From an uncultured Rhodospirillales bacterium (GTDB lineage: Bacteria; Pseudomonadota; Alphaproteobacteria; CALMVH01): 5,245 nt of DNA. Numbering within the stretch: position 1 is the first letter of the stretch; each line of letters starts with the position of its first letter. The stretch spans positions 1-5,245 of the forward strand of contig CALMVH010000289.1 in the NCBI GenBank assembly GCA_937873165.1, written 5' to 3'. The translations under genes were made by a program, and so were the position numbers. The notes under the pieces were generated by a model. It was not told the origin of the DNA and searched no databases. It saw nothing but the letters and a program-made list of their open reading frames with translations. Below are positions 1-5,245 of this stretch, in pieces.

Positions 1-76
1 AGGCAGATCTATCGACACAAGGGCACTACCCCGGGGCATTACTGATTTCCGTTTTGTTTGATCCACGATAACGAAG

Positions 77-89
77 CCGCTGTCAGCGG
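77..89. repeat. Short dyad CCGCTG-T-CAGCGG upstream of the flippase gene
   Basis: Two perfect 6-base inverted arms (77-82 and 84-89) surround one central base. This geometry suits a symmetrical DNA-binding site better than a transcription terminator, since it has no usable loop and no following T-run. It is followed by a 7-base direct repeat, AGCGGGC, at 85-91 and 93-99. It sits about 135 bases before the preferred flippase start. A regulatory role is inference only; in GC-rich DNA such a dyad can arise by chance. Confidence 0.2.
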
Positions 90-208
90 GCAAGCGGGCT
101 GAGGAAGGGCCGCATCGCCCGGGTTCGTCATTGACCGATATATCAGTATCGACTTCGTCTGCTGCGTGGCACTATGCAGAAGGACGTCACCCATCCGGCG
201 GATATTTG

Positions 209-213
209 AAAGG
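209..213 (+). promoter_or_regulatory. Likely ribosome binding site deciding the flippase start
   Basis: AAAGG lies 10 bases before GTG 224 and 19 bases before ATG 233. It supports 224 over both the upstream TTG at 131 and the ATG at 233. The match to the anti-Shine-Dalgarno sequence is moderate. Confidence 0.4.
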
Positions 214-223
214 TACGTTAGCA

Positions 224-1717
224 GTGCGCGATATGGACCGGGAGCCCGATCCGGAAGTCGATCTAGCCAACCTCAAGCGGTCCTCGACCCGCGGCGCGGT
301 CATGACGCTGGGGTCGCAAGGGGCGAAGTTCGCGATCAGTTTCGGATCGCAGCTGGCCTTGGCGCGGCTGTTGACCCCCGCTGAGTTCGGCCTGGTCGCC
401 ATGGCAGCGCCGGTCATGCTGTTTGTTGGAATATTCACCGATCTGGGGCTGTCTCAGGCCACGATCCAGCGTGCGCAGATCAACCAGCGAGAACTGACAT
501 CGCTGTTCTGGGTCAACGTCGCGGCAAGCCTGGTCCTGGCGATCCTTCTGATACTGGCGTCACCGCTTTTAGGCTGGATCTATGGCGAACCAAAGGTCGG
601 TCCGATTGTCGCGGTGTTTGCCGGCATGCTGGTGTTCGGCGGGCTGACGGCTCAATCGAGCGCCGTCCTGACGCGACGCATGCAGTTCAAGACAATGGCG
701 ATGATCGACATCGTCGTAGCGGTCACCGCAGCATCGGCCGGTATTGTGTCTGCCTTGCTGGGCGCAGGCTACTGGGCGCTTGTCATTCAGCAGGGCGCAA
801 ACTCGCTGACAACGCTGATCATGGTCTGGTCCCTGTCCGAATGGCGTCCTTCGCGTCCGCAATTCGACCCGGCTATAAAACCGATGCTGCGCTTTGGCAG
901 CCATCTGACAGGCTTCAGTATAATCAGTTACATTTCTTCCTACCTCGACAACCTTCTGGTCGGGCTTTTGAAGGGACCGGTCGCGCTGGGACTGTTCGAT
1001 CGAGCGTTCAAGCTAGTTGTTCAGCCGCTCTGGCAGGTCGAAGCGCCCGTTAGTCGGGTCACGATACCCATGCTGTCCCGGCTGAGCGGGAACGACAACG
1101 CCTATCGCGAAGCCTACACGCGCATGCTGCAGTTGCTGCTTCTGATCACGGCGCCGGGACTGGCCTGCGCGTCCGTATTGTCGCAAATCGCGGTACTGGG
1201 ATTGCTTGGCCCTCGATGGCTTGGAACGGCCCCAATCTTGACATGGTTGAGTATAGCTGCCATGTTTGCGCCGTTTACGGGATCGGCGTTCTGGATGTTT
1301 GTTAGCCAGGACAGAACCAGGGACCAACTGAATACCTCGTTTTTCAGTACCGGCCTCATTATCCTTTCACTGTTGCTGGGAATCCATTGGGGGCCTGTGG
1401 GTATTGCGGCGGCGTATGCTCTGTTTGCGCCGTTGGTTCACGGTGTATACGTCTGGGTGGCGACTCGAAGGGGACCTGTCAAAAGGCGCGACGTGGCACG
1501 AGCATCGTACCCGATCGTATTCGCCGTCGTGGCAGCCATGCTGGTTCTTGTGGGCGCGAGACCATACCTGACTTTCTCGCCATTGCCGGCGCTGATCGCA
1601 GGCGCCCTGATATCCTACAGCACTGTTGTTTTGGTCCTGCTTGCGTTTCCCGACGGAAATAGAATGTTGCGGAGCATGTGGGGATTGAGATCGATGCTCA
1701 GCAAGTCCCACCCTTGA
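224..1717 (+). CDS. Oligosaccharide flippase, Wzx-like (MOP superfamily, Polysacc_synt family)
   Basis: This inner-membrane protein probably moves lipid-linked polysaccharide repeat units from the cytoplasmic to the periplasmic face, in a Wzx/Wzy-dependent pathway. The protein is about 497 residues from the GTG at 224, normal for the family (about 480-500), with about 14 hydrophobic segments. Recognisable stretches, numbered from this GTG, are a basic N-terminal LKRSSTRGAVMTLGSQ (17-32), LLTPAEFGLVAMA near 49-61, FTDLGLSQATIQR (71-83), and YLDNLLVGLLKGP (240-252) just ahead of another helix. This pattern resembles the WzxC-type branch of the family. The reading frame stays open back to TTG at 131, but that start has no well-spaced ribosome site. 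GTG at 224 has AAAGG at 209-213, 10 bases upstream; ATG at 233 is a further alternative. The gene ends at TGA 1715-1717, facing the GT14 gene. The family call is confident; the transported glycan is unknown. Confidence 0.88.
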   Translation: MRDMDREPDPEVDLANLKRSSTRGAVMTLGSQGAKFAISFGSQLALARLLTPAEFGLVAMAAPVMLFVGIFTDLGLSQATIQRAQINQRELTSLFWVNVAASLVLAILLILASPLLGWIYGEPKVGPIVAVFAGMLVFGGLTAQSSAVLTRRMQFKTMAMIDIVVAVTAASAGIVSALLGAGYWALVIQQGANSLTTLIMVWSLSEWRPSRPQFDPAIKPMLRFGSHLTGFSIISYISSYLDNLLVGLLKGPVALGLFDRAFKLVVQPLWQVEAPVSRVTIPMLSRLSGNDNAYREAYTRMLQLLLLITAPGLACASVLSQIAVLGLLGPRWLGTAPILTWLSIAAMFAPFTGSAFWMFVSQDRTRDQLNTSFFSTGLIILSLLLGIHWGPVGIAAAYALFAPLVHGVYVWVATRRGPVKRRDVARASYPIVFAVVAAMLVLVGARPYLTFSPLPALIAGALISYSTVVLVLLAFPDGNRMLRSMWGLRSMLSKSHP

Positions 1718-1809
1718 AGACTAACAGGATTTTACATCAGAACGCTCCAGCGCCTTTGGCTTAAGCTCGCCGTGAACGGTAGGCAGTGGTCGCGCAAGGC
1801 CTGCGGCCG
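1718..1809. other. Convergent intergenic gap between flippase and GT14 genes, no clear terminator
   Basis: The two genes end tail to tail across 92 bases, where a bidirectional terminator would be expected. No GC-rich hairpin followed by a T-run is visible on either strand. The best candidate is a 6-base inverted repeat, CGCAAG at 1793-1798 and CTTGCG at 1818-1823, with a 19-base loop that includes the palindrome GCGGCCGC (1803-1810). It reaches into the last codons of the GT14 gene and lacks a T-run on either side, so an intrinsic terminator is not supported. Termination may be Rho-dependent, or transcripts may overlap. Confidence 0.35.
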
Positions 1810-2733
1810 CTAATTGTCTTGCGGAGGGTGATCGCCATCGGCCAGCCGATCAAGTTTCTCCATAAGGCCGGCGGATCGGATCGGATCGATCTTCCGCACG
1901 AAAAGAGCTCCAAGCTCCACTATGTTTTCGTAGTCGTTTTCATCGACAGTACGAGGGAGCAATGGATTGGGCCGGTCCCAGTTCACATAATGATTGGCCG
2001 CCTGATTCGATGCGGGCGCAAAGCCTGGCACCGTTGCATCGAAAGCAATGTGGGAGGCTCGATCCGATGCTTTGACAAGCGTCTGGAAAACCATTTCGTC
2101 CGGCGAGCGTGCAAAGCAGAATTGTCGCACACGTTGCGGCGATCGTTTGTAAACTTCCAAGATCTGACTGACCGCGACCCGGGTAAGGGCCCACCAAGAG
2201 GAGCCGTAATAAATGGGCTGCTGCAAATGGCGTTTAAGCTTGCCGGCAAGTCTGTTGCTTATTTTTCTCAAAAGAACGTTGCCGCTGCGTGGGTTGAGCA
2301 GCGGGATATCCCCCAGAAACAAGCGATTGGCGCAGCGATCGAACTCTCCGTTTCCATCGGGGTTCAGCTGTCGATCGACCTTAATAAATTCGTGGTCGGC
2401 ACTCAAGGCCTCTACGATCCGCGAGGCTGACACGGCCGGATAATCGGTCCCGCTGAGGAGTACAAATCGGCTGGCGTTCACGTCGCCGAAGGCTGAGGCC
2501 AGCAGGTTCAGGCTGGCCTGAACCATCGAAAATCCACACCAGTTTATTGAAACCCGGTTTGCGCCGCTCAGGAAAACGACCTTGTCGCTACCGACAGCAT
2601 CTTTAAAGATTTTTAAGTCCGTTTTAGCGTCGATATGCACATAAAACAGCGCGCGCGGATCATCCAGTCGCCTGATAAGTCGCGTTAGCAATTCCGGATG
2701 CGCATGAGCGAGAATAAGATAAGCAACCTTCAC
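1810..2733 (-). CDS. GT14-family glycosyltransferase (core-2/I-branching enzyme type)
   Basis: This is a 307-residue inverting glycosyltransferase related to the eukaryotic core-2/I-branching beta-1,6-N-acetylglucosaminyltransferases and xylosyltransferases (Pfam Branch, CAZy GT14). Motifs in order are AYLILAH (4-10), VHIDAK (32-37), WCGFSMVQASLNLL (65-78), LLSGTDYP (92-99), YGSSWWALTR (176-185), SPDEMVFQTLV (210-220) and LFVRKID (277-283). In the mammalian enzyme the Glu of the SPDE motif is the catalytic base, so E213 is the likely equivalent. There is no signal peptide or membrane anchor: the first strand of the fold begins at residue 2. It is therefore probably a soluble or peripheral cytoplasmic enzyme, unlike its Golgi-anchored relatives. 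The start is GTG, preceded by GGAG with a 6-base spacer and an in-frame TAG further upstream. It lies opposite to its neighbours, so it has its own promoter. It probably adds a side-branch or backbone sugar; donor (UDP-GlcNAc or UDP-xylose type) and acceptor are unknown. Confidence 0.88.
   Translation of the reverse strand: MKVAYLILAHAHPELLTRLIRRLDDPRALFYVHIDAKTDLKIFKDAVGSDKVVFLSGANRVSINWCGFSMVQASLNLLASAFGDVNASRFVLLSGTDYPAVSASRIVEALSADHEFIKVDRQLNPDGNGEFDRCANRLFLGDIPLLNPRSGNVLLRKISNRLAGKLKRHLQQPIYYGSSWWALTRVAVSQILEVYKRSPQRVRQFCFARSPDEMVFQTLVKASDRASHIAFDATVPGFAPASNQAANHYVNWDRPNPLLPRTVDENDYENIVELGALFVRKIDPIRSAGLMEKLDRLADGDHPPQDN
1873..1887. repeat. Three tandem GGATC pentamers in the 3' end of the GT14 gene
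   Basis: GGATC occurs three times in a row at 1873-1877, 1878-1882 and 1883-1887, followed by GATC at 1888-1891. It encodes about residues 282-287 (DPIRS region) of the GT14 protein, close to the C-terminus. The unit length of five is not a multiple of three, so loss or gain of one copy would shift the frame and change only about the last 20 residues. Three copies is few for a slipping tract. Confidence 0.4.
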
Positions 2734-2849
2734 GAACGTCTCCGGGGTGATCTGCTACAGCTCCGTTCAGCTAAACTCCTGGGCAAGCCGGCGCTCAGCT
2801 CCAGCGGCCGTCATTCAACGATAGCACATTAAGGCTGGATGGCAGGTTT
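2734..2849. promoter_or_regulatory. Divergent intergenic region expected to hold promoters for GT14 and the wzy-like operon
   Basis: The GT14 gene and the polymerase gene start back to back across 116 bases, so both need promoters here or, for the polymerase, within the flanking coding DNA. I could not find a -35/-10 pair with good spacing on either strand. CAGCTCC occurs twice as a direct repeat (2758-2764 and 2796-2802), and a third CAGCT is at 2768-2772; these could be sites for a regulator or chance. For the plus gene the nearest in-frame upstream stop is TAA at 2772-2774. Confidence 0.35.
2740..2743 (-). promoter_or_regulatory. Shine-Dalgarno for the GT14 gene (GTG start)
   Basis: The minus strand reads GGAG, then six bases, then GTG at 2733-2731. 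An in-frame TAG occurs seven codons further upstream, after TTC, ACG, GAG, CCG, ACC, ATC and CAG, with no ATG, GTG or TTG between. This makes GTG the first usable start. Confidence 0.6.
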
Positions 2850-4424
2850 ATGATAGTAGAAGATGGCTATGACTGGCACCGGCATTCAAACGCTTTCACG
2901 ATAAATAGAGGGCGCATACGGTGGAAGCAAACTGCCGAACCATACCTGCAATCAGAAGTTCGTGGCTCGCTGGTCTGGTGGGTAGCCAGGCTTGCCCGCA
3001 AGATGCACCTGATGTCAGAAAAAGGTCAGCTAAACTTTGACACCCGAGATGAATTCTTCCATGTTGGAGGATACAGAAAGCCTCATCCTTGTTTTGAAGG
3101 CGCCTCCGTGCAGCTAGCTCTCTCCTTTGGCCTGTTCCTGTATCTTTTCATATACGCGTTCGAGGCTCCGGTTCGCTGGTTCCTTAACATGGCGCATGCG
3201 GATGACATGATTTTCCTGCGCGATGTGATGCTGGAAGGGCCAGTCGCGATGATCTTCGTTCAGCAGGTTTTCGCCCGGAAGGTACATCCTGCCTTTACTG
3301 TGTTCCTGTTGCTGTTGCTGTTGCATGGAACCGTCAGCATCCTGAACATCCGCAGTCCTTTTGTGGTGATCTACAGCACAAAGATATTTCTCGGTATGCT
3401 GGCGGGTGCGATCGCGTGGTCAAGGTTGTTTCGACCATCCCGGTCGGCGCTCGTTTACTTTGGCGTACTTTGGACCGTGACAGCCGTTGGTGTTGTTCTC
3501 GACAAATACTTCTACGAGTTCCCCTGGGTTGGCATGACAGCCCATATCGGCGGCGTAGATGTCGACATCAGCCGTGATTGGGAGATCAAGGGCGCTGACA
3601 AGCGGGCGGGAGGATTTATGCGGTCCTCCATCAACGTGGCTTTTTTCGAAACGCTGATATCCCTGACGCTGCTCTTCAATATACGGCAAATCCTGCCGAA
3701 AATCCTGATTGGCCTGGTTACGCTCTTTATTGTTTACTGCAGCACGCAGAAAGGCGCCATCCTTGCCTATGGCCTGACGTTTGCCATCCTGATGCTGTCG
3801 CCGCGGCGTCCCCTTACCCCTCTCAAGTTCGGCGTTCTCTTCTTTTTGACGGCATGTATCCTCCTGCCCATCGTCCTGCCGCAATATGTGATGCCCTCGA
3901 CCGCAGGCGTATTCAGCATGGCTTCGTTCTATGATCGCGTGGAAGGCATGTGGCCGCACGCGTGGTCCTGGATAAACCGAAGACAAGTATTTCCATTAGG
4001 GGTCGGGTTGGGCGGCATCGGAGGAGCGCAACGGTTCTATGCAGGTGACGAGGTCAACGCGGCCGACAACCTGTTTGTTATCCTGTACGCGTTTTTTGGA
4101 GTGATGAGCTTTGTGTATCTCGGCTGGATCGCCTGGTGCGTGGCCCGGCTGAGGCGCAACACCTCGGCCTTCGGCATTCAGGCATTGGGAGTGCTGACAT
4201 TCCTTTTTGCCGATGGCTGTGTTCTCAGCGTGCTTGAGGATCAAATGGGCGAACTGTTTTTCGGAGCTGCCCTTGCGACGTTGGGGAGCGAAGTGGCTTT
4301 CCAAAAGACCGCCGACAAGATCAAGGACAAGATCATCGGGATCCCGAAATGGCAGCTGGAAGCCAATCGAAGGCGCAAGGCTTTGCGTGATGGTGTTTTG
4401 CCTGCCGCGCCGGGAGAAGCCTGA
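2850..4424 (+). CDS. O-antigen polymerase/ligase-like membrane protein (Wzy-like)
   Basis: This 524-residue integral membrane protein probably polymerises flipped repeat units on the periplasmic side of the inner membrane. After a hydrophilic stretch of about 85 residues, hydrophobic segments lie near 88-104, 146-163, 170-190, 199-217, 262-278, 283-298, 303-317, 326-345, 407-431, 443-461 and 466-480. STQKGAIL (298-305) matches the small-residue/basic motif of the O-antigen ligase domain. Between about 345 and 405 is a large, presumably periplasmic, loop with R363, W368, W372, GVGLGGIGGAQ (384-394) and ADNLFVILYAFFG (405-417). This arrangement of Arg, aromatic, G-rich and Asp-Asn elements is typical of Wzy and WaaL proteins. 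The tail after about 485 is basic and cytoplasmic. ATG 2850 has GGCAGG at 2841-2846; ATG 3003 and ATG 3012 are alternatives that would remove the extension. A surface ligase role is possible, but the adjacent flippase favours a polymerase. It is probably cotranscribed with the next gene. Confidence 0.8.
   Translation: MIVEDGYDWHRHSNAFTINRGRIRWKQTAEPYLQSEVRGSLVWWVARLARKMHLMSEKGQLNFDTRDEFFHVGGYRKPHPCFEGASVQLALSFGLFLYLFIYAFEAPVRWFLNMAHADDMIFLRDVMLEGPVAMIFVQQVFARKVHPAFTVFLLLLLLHGTVSILNIRSPFVVIYSTKIFLGMLAGAIAWSRLFRPSRSALVYFGVLWTVTAVGVVLDKYFYEFPWVGMTAHIGGVDVDISRDWEIKGADKRAGGFMRSSINVAFFETLISLTLLFNIRQILPKILIGLVTLFIVYCSTQKGAILAYGLTFAILMLSPRRPLTPLKFGVLFFLTACILLPIVLPQYVMPSTAGVFSMASFYDRVEGMWPHAWSWINRRQVFPLGVGLGGIGGAQRFYAGDEVNAADNLFVILYAFFGVMSFVYLGWIAWCVARLRRNTSAFGIQALGVLTFLFADGCVLSVLEDQMGELFFGAALATLGSEVAFQKTADKIKDKIIGIPKWQLEANRRRKALRDGVLPAAPGEA
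3306..3323 (+). repeat. Tandem hexamer (CTGTTG)3 encoding six leucines
   Basis: Three perfect copies of CTGTTG encode L153-L158 inside a membrane helix of the Wzy-like protein. The unit is six bases, so a copy-number change would add or remove two leucines without shifting the frame. It is most simply a result of leucine-rich membrane coding. Confidence 0.6.
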
Positions 4425-4428
4425 GATA

Positions 4429-5245
4429 ATGGAACACTCCGGGGTATCCCGTCGCACGGTCGTTGTTCTGAACGACTATTGCCACGTTAACGGGGGCGCC
4501 AGCCGTGTGGCCGTGGACGAGGCCGCCGCTCTCGCCCGGCAGGGTGTCGACGTGATATTCATCGGCGCGGTGGGGCCTGTGTGCCCTGAACTGCAAATCA
4601 CAGGGATCAGGGTTGTCTGCCTCGACCAGGCCGAGCTGATCCAGGCTGGCGGCAACCCAGCCGTAATGGCGCAGGGGTTATGGAATGCGACAGCCTACCG
4701 GACGGTTGCCCGGGAACTGAACGGCTTGGATCGGCGGCACACGATTGTCCACCTGCACGGCTATACCAAGGCATTGACCAGCAGCGCGGTCAGGGCCGCT
4801 GCCAAGGCTGGTTTCCAGCTTGTCTGCACGCTGCATGATTTCTTTCCGGCCTGTCCAAATGGAGCGTTCTTCGATTACCAGGCGCGTGTGCCGTGCCTTC
4901 GGCATGCCCTTTCGGTGAACTGCATAACAACAAATTGCGACAAACGGCATTATGCGCACAAGGTTTACCGCGTAACCCGCAGCGTGGTGCAGCGGGGGCC
5001 TGGCATGTTGCCTTCGGGCATCCGGCACTATGTCACGCTGTCCGAGGGATCGGCCGCAATCCTCAAGCCCTACCTGCCCCAGGACTCTCACTTCTATCCG
5101 TTGCAAAACATCATTGAAGTGCCCAAGGCTGAACCGGCCAAGGTCGGGATGAACACGGATATTGTTGTGGTCGGACTGCTGGATGTCGAGAAAGGCGTGG
5201 AGCTGATGGTCGGCGCGGCGCGCAAGGCGGGCGTCAGACTTACCT
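4429..5245 (+). CDS. GT4-family glycosyltransferase, partial (3' end beyond window)
   Basis: The frame opens at ATG 4429 and runs without a stop to the window edge: 272 codons plus one base. A full GT4 enzyme is about 370-420 residues, so roughly the last third is missing. It likely transfers a sugar from a nucleotide donor to the lipid-linked repeat unit in the cytoplasm (GT-B fold, retaining). The N-terminal domain shows VVVLNDYCHVNGGASRVAV (11-29), with the GG loop and a following helix typical of the family, then HLHGYTKAL (108-116) and TLHDFFPACPNG (134-145). The C-terminal donor domain begins near 244 with VVVGLLDVEKGVELM (246-260), the usual strand and EKG motif. The donor-binding E-x7-E motif lies past the edge. 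Four cysteines (142, 156, 165, 170) form a cluster. The start is 4 bases after the polymerase stop; GGGAG at 4412-4416 lies inside that gene, 12 bases from the ATG, which suggests translational coupling. The specific sugar is unknown. Confidence 0.85.
   Translation, partial: MEHSGVSRRTVVVLNDYCHVNGGASRVAVDEAAALARQGVDVIFIGAVGPVCPELQITGIRVVCLDQAELIQAGGNPAVMAQGLWNATAYRTVARELNGLDRRHTIVHLHGYTKALTSSAVRAAAKAGFQLVCTLHDFFPACPNGAFFDYQARVPCLRHALSVNCITTNCDKRHYAHKVYRVTRSVVQRGPGMLPSGIRHYVTLSEGSAAILKPYLPQDSHFYPLQNIIEVPKAEPAKVGMNTDIVVVGLLDVEKGVELMVGAARKAGVRLT

Larger units (their letters stand above)
1..223. other. Leader/intergenic DNA upstream of the flippase gene, no confident gene
   Basis: All three plus frames entering from the left edge stop quickly: TGA at 43-45, TGA at 59-61 and TAA at 69-71. 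Any upstream gene on this strand therefore contributes at most about 14 to 22 C-terminal codons here, too few to recognise. A purine-rich GAGGAAGGG lies at 101-109 and looks like a strong Shine-Dalgarno sequence, but no ATG, GTG or TTG sits 5-10 bases after it. The first possible start, TTG at 131, is 21 bases away. Bases 131-223 are open in the flippase frame, but they use codons such as ATA, GTA, TCA, TTA and GGA and read unlike the gene body, so I treat them as leader. No convincing -35/-10 pair was seen. Confidence 0.5.

Noticed and set aside
29..36. CCCCGGGG palindrome as a regulatory site
   Set aside because: It is a simple 8-base palindrome with no extension of the arms and no spacing to a promoter, easily expected by chance in GC-rich DNA.
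1..45. C-terminal fragment of an upstream gene ending at TGA 43-45
   Set aside because: Fourteen codons are too few to recognise, and the other two frames are also open for a similar short distance.
1793..1823. Inverted repeat CGCAAG/CTTGCG as a terminator between convergent genes
   Set aside because: The stem is only six bases with a 19-base loop, it reaches into coding DNA, and no T-run follows on either strand.
1786..2430. 214-codon plus-strand open frame opposite the GT14 gene
   Set aside because: It mirrors the GT14 gene, whose motifs are clear on the minus strand, and its own translation shows no recognisable domain.
3306..3323. (CTGTTG)3 as a phase-variation tract
   Set aside because: The unit is a multiple of three, so slippage would not switch the gene off; a leucine-rich helix explains it.
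3420..3986. 188-codon minus-strand open frame opposite the Wzy-like gene
   Set aside because: It is hydrophilic, rich in Arg, Gln, Glu and His, and lies wholly antisense to a convincing membrane protein gene; no family motif is visible.
4678..5106. 142-codon minus-strand open frame opposite the GT4 gene
   Set aside because: The plus strand carries a continuous GT4 reading frame with family motifs over the same bases; the minus frame is a shadow.

Overview
This window is a piece of a Wzx/Wzy-type surface polysaccharide (exopolysaccharide, capsule or O-antigen) biosynthesis locus. The DNA is moderately GC-rich, roughly 55-60% by eye. Codon use, a GTG start on one gene (clear) and a second probable one, and the style of the proteins suggest a proteobacterium, most likely an alphaproteobacterium. 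That placement is an impression from sequence style; no marker gene in the window fixes it. No RNA genes, CRISPR arrays, insertion sequences, integrases or phage genes were seen on either strand.

Layout, left to right. Bases 1-223 hold no confident gene and probably act as leader or intergenic DNA, possibly with the last codons of an upstream gene at the very edge. Next is a plus-strand gene for a multi-pass oligosaccharide flippase (Wzx-like, MOP superfamily), read to base 1717. Facing it on the minus strand (1810-2733) is a GT14-family glycosyltransferase of the core-2/I-branching type, separated from the flippase by a 92-base convergent gap without a classic terminator. A 116-base divergent gap (2734-2849) follows. 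Then come two plus-strand genes that look translationally coupled: a multi-pass O-antigen polymerase/ligase-like protein (Wzy-like, 2850-4424) and, after a 4-base gap, a GT4-family glycosyltransferase (4429 to the window end). The GT4 gene is open at its 3' end; 272 codons are visible.

Together the genes fit one pathway. Cytoplasmic glycosyltransferases (GT4, and probably GT14) build a repeat unit on a lipid carrier, the flippase moves it across the inner membrane, and the Wzy-like protein joins repeat units on the periplasmic side. The initiating sugar-phosphate transferase, the export and chain-length proteins and any regulators are not in this window. The sugar, donor and linkage cannot be read from sequence alone.

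The points most worth a second look are the four-cysteine cluster in the GT4 enzyme, the soluble GT14 enzyme encoded on the opposite strand between the flippase and polymerase genes, and the roughly 85-residue hydrophilic N-terminal extension of the polymerase. I found no clear sign of a wholly new system.
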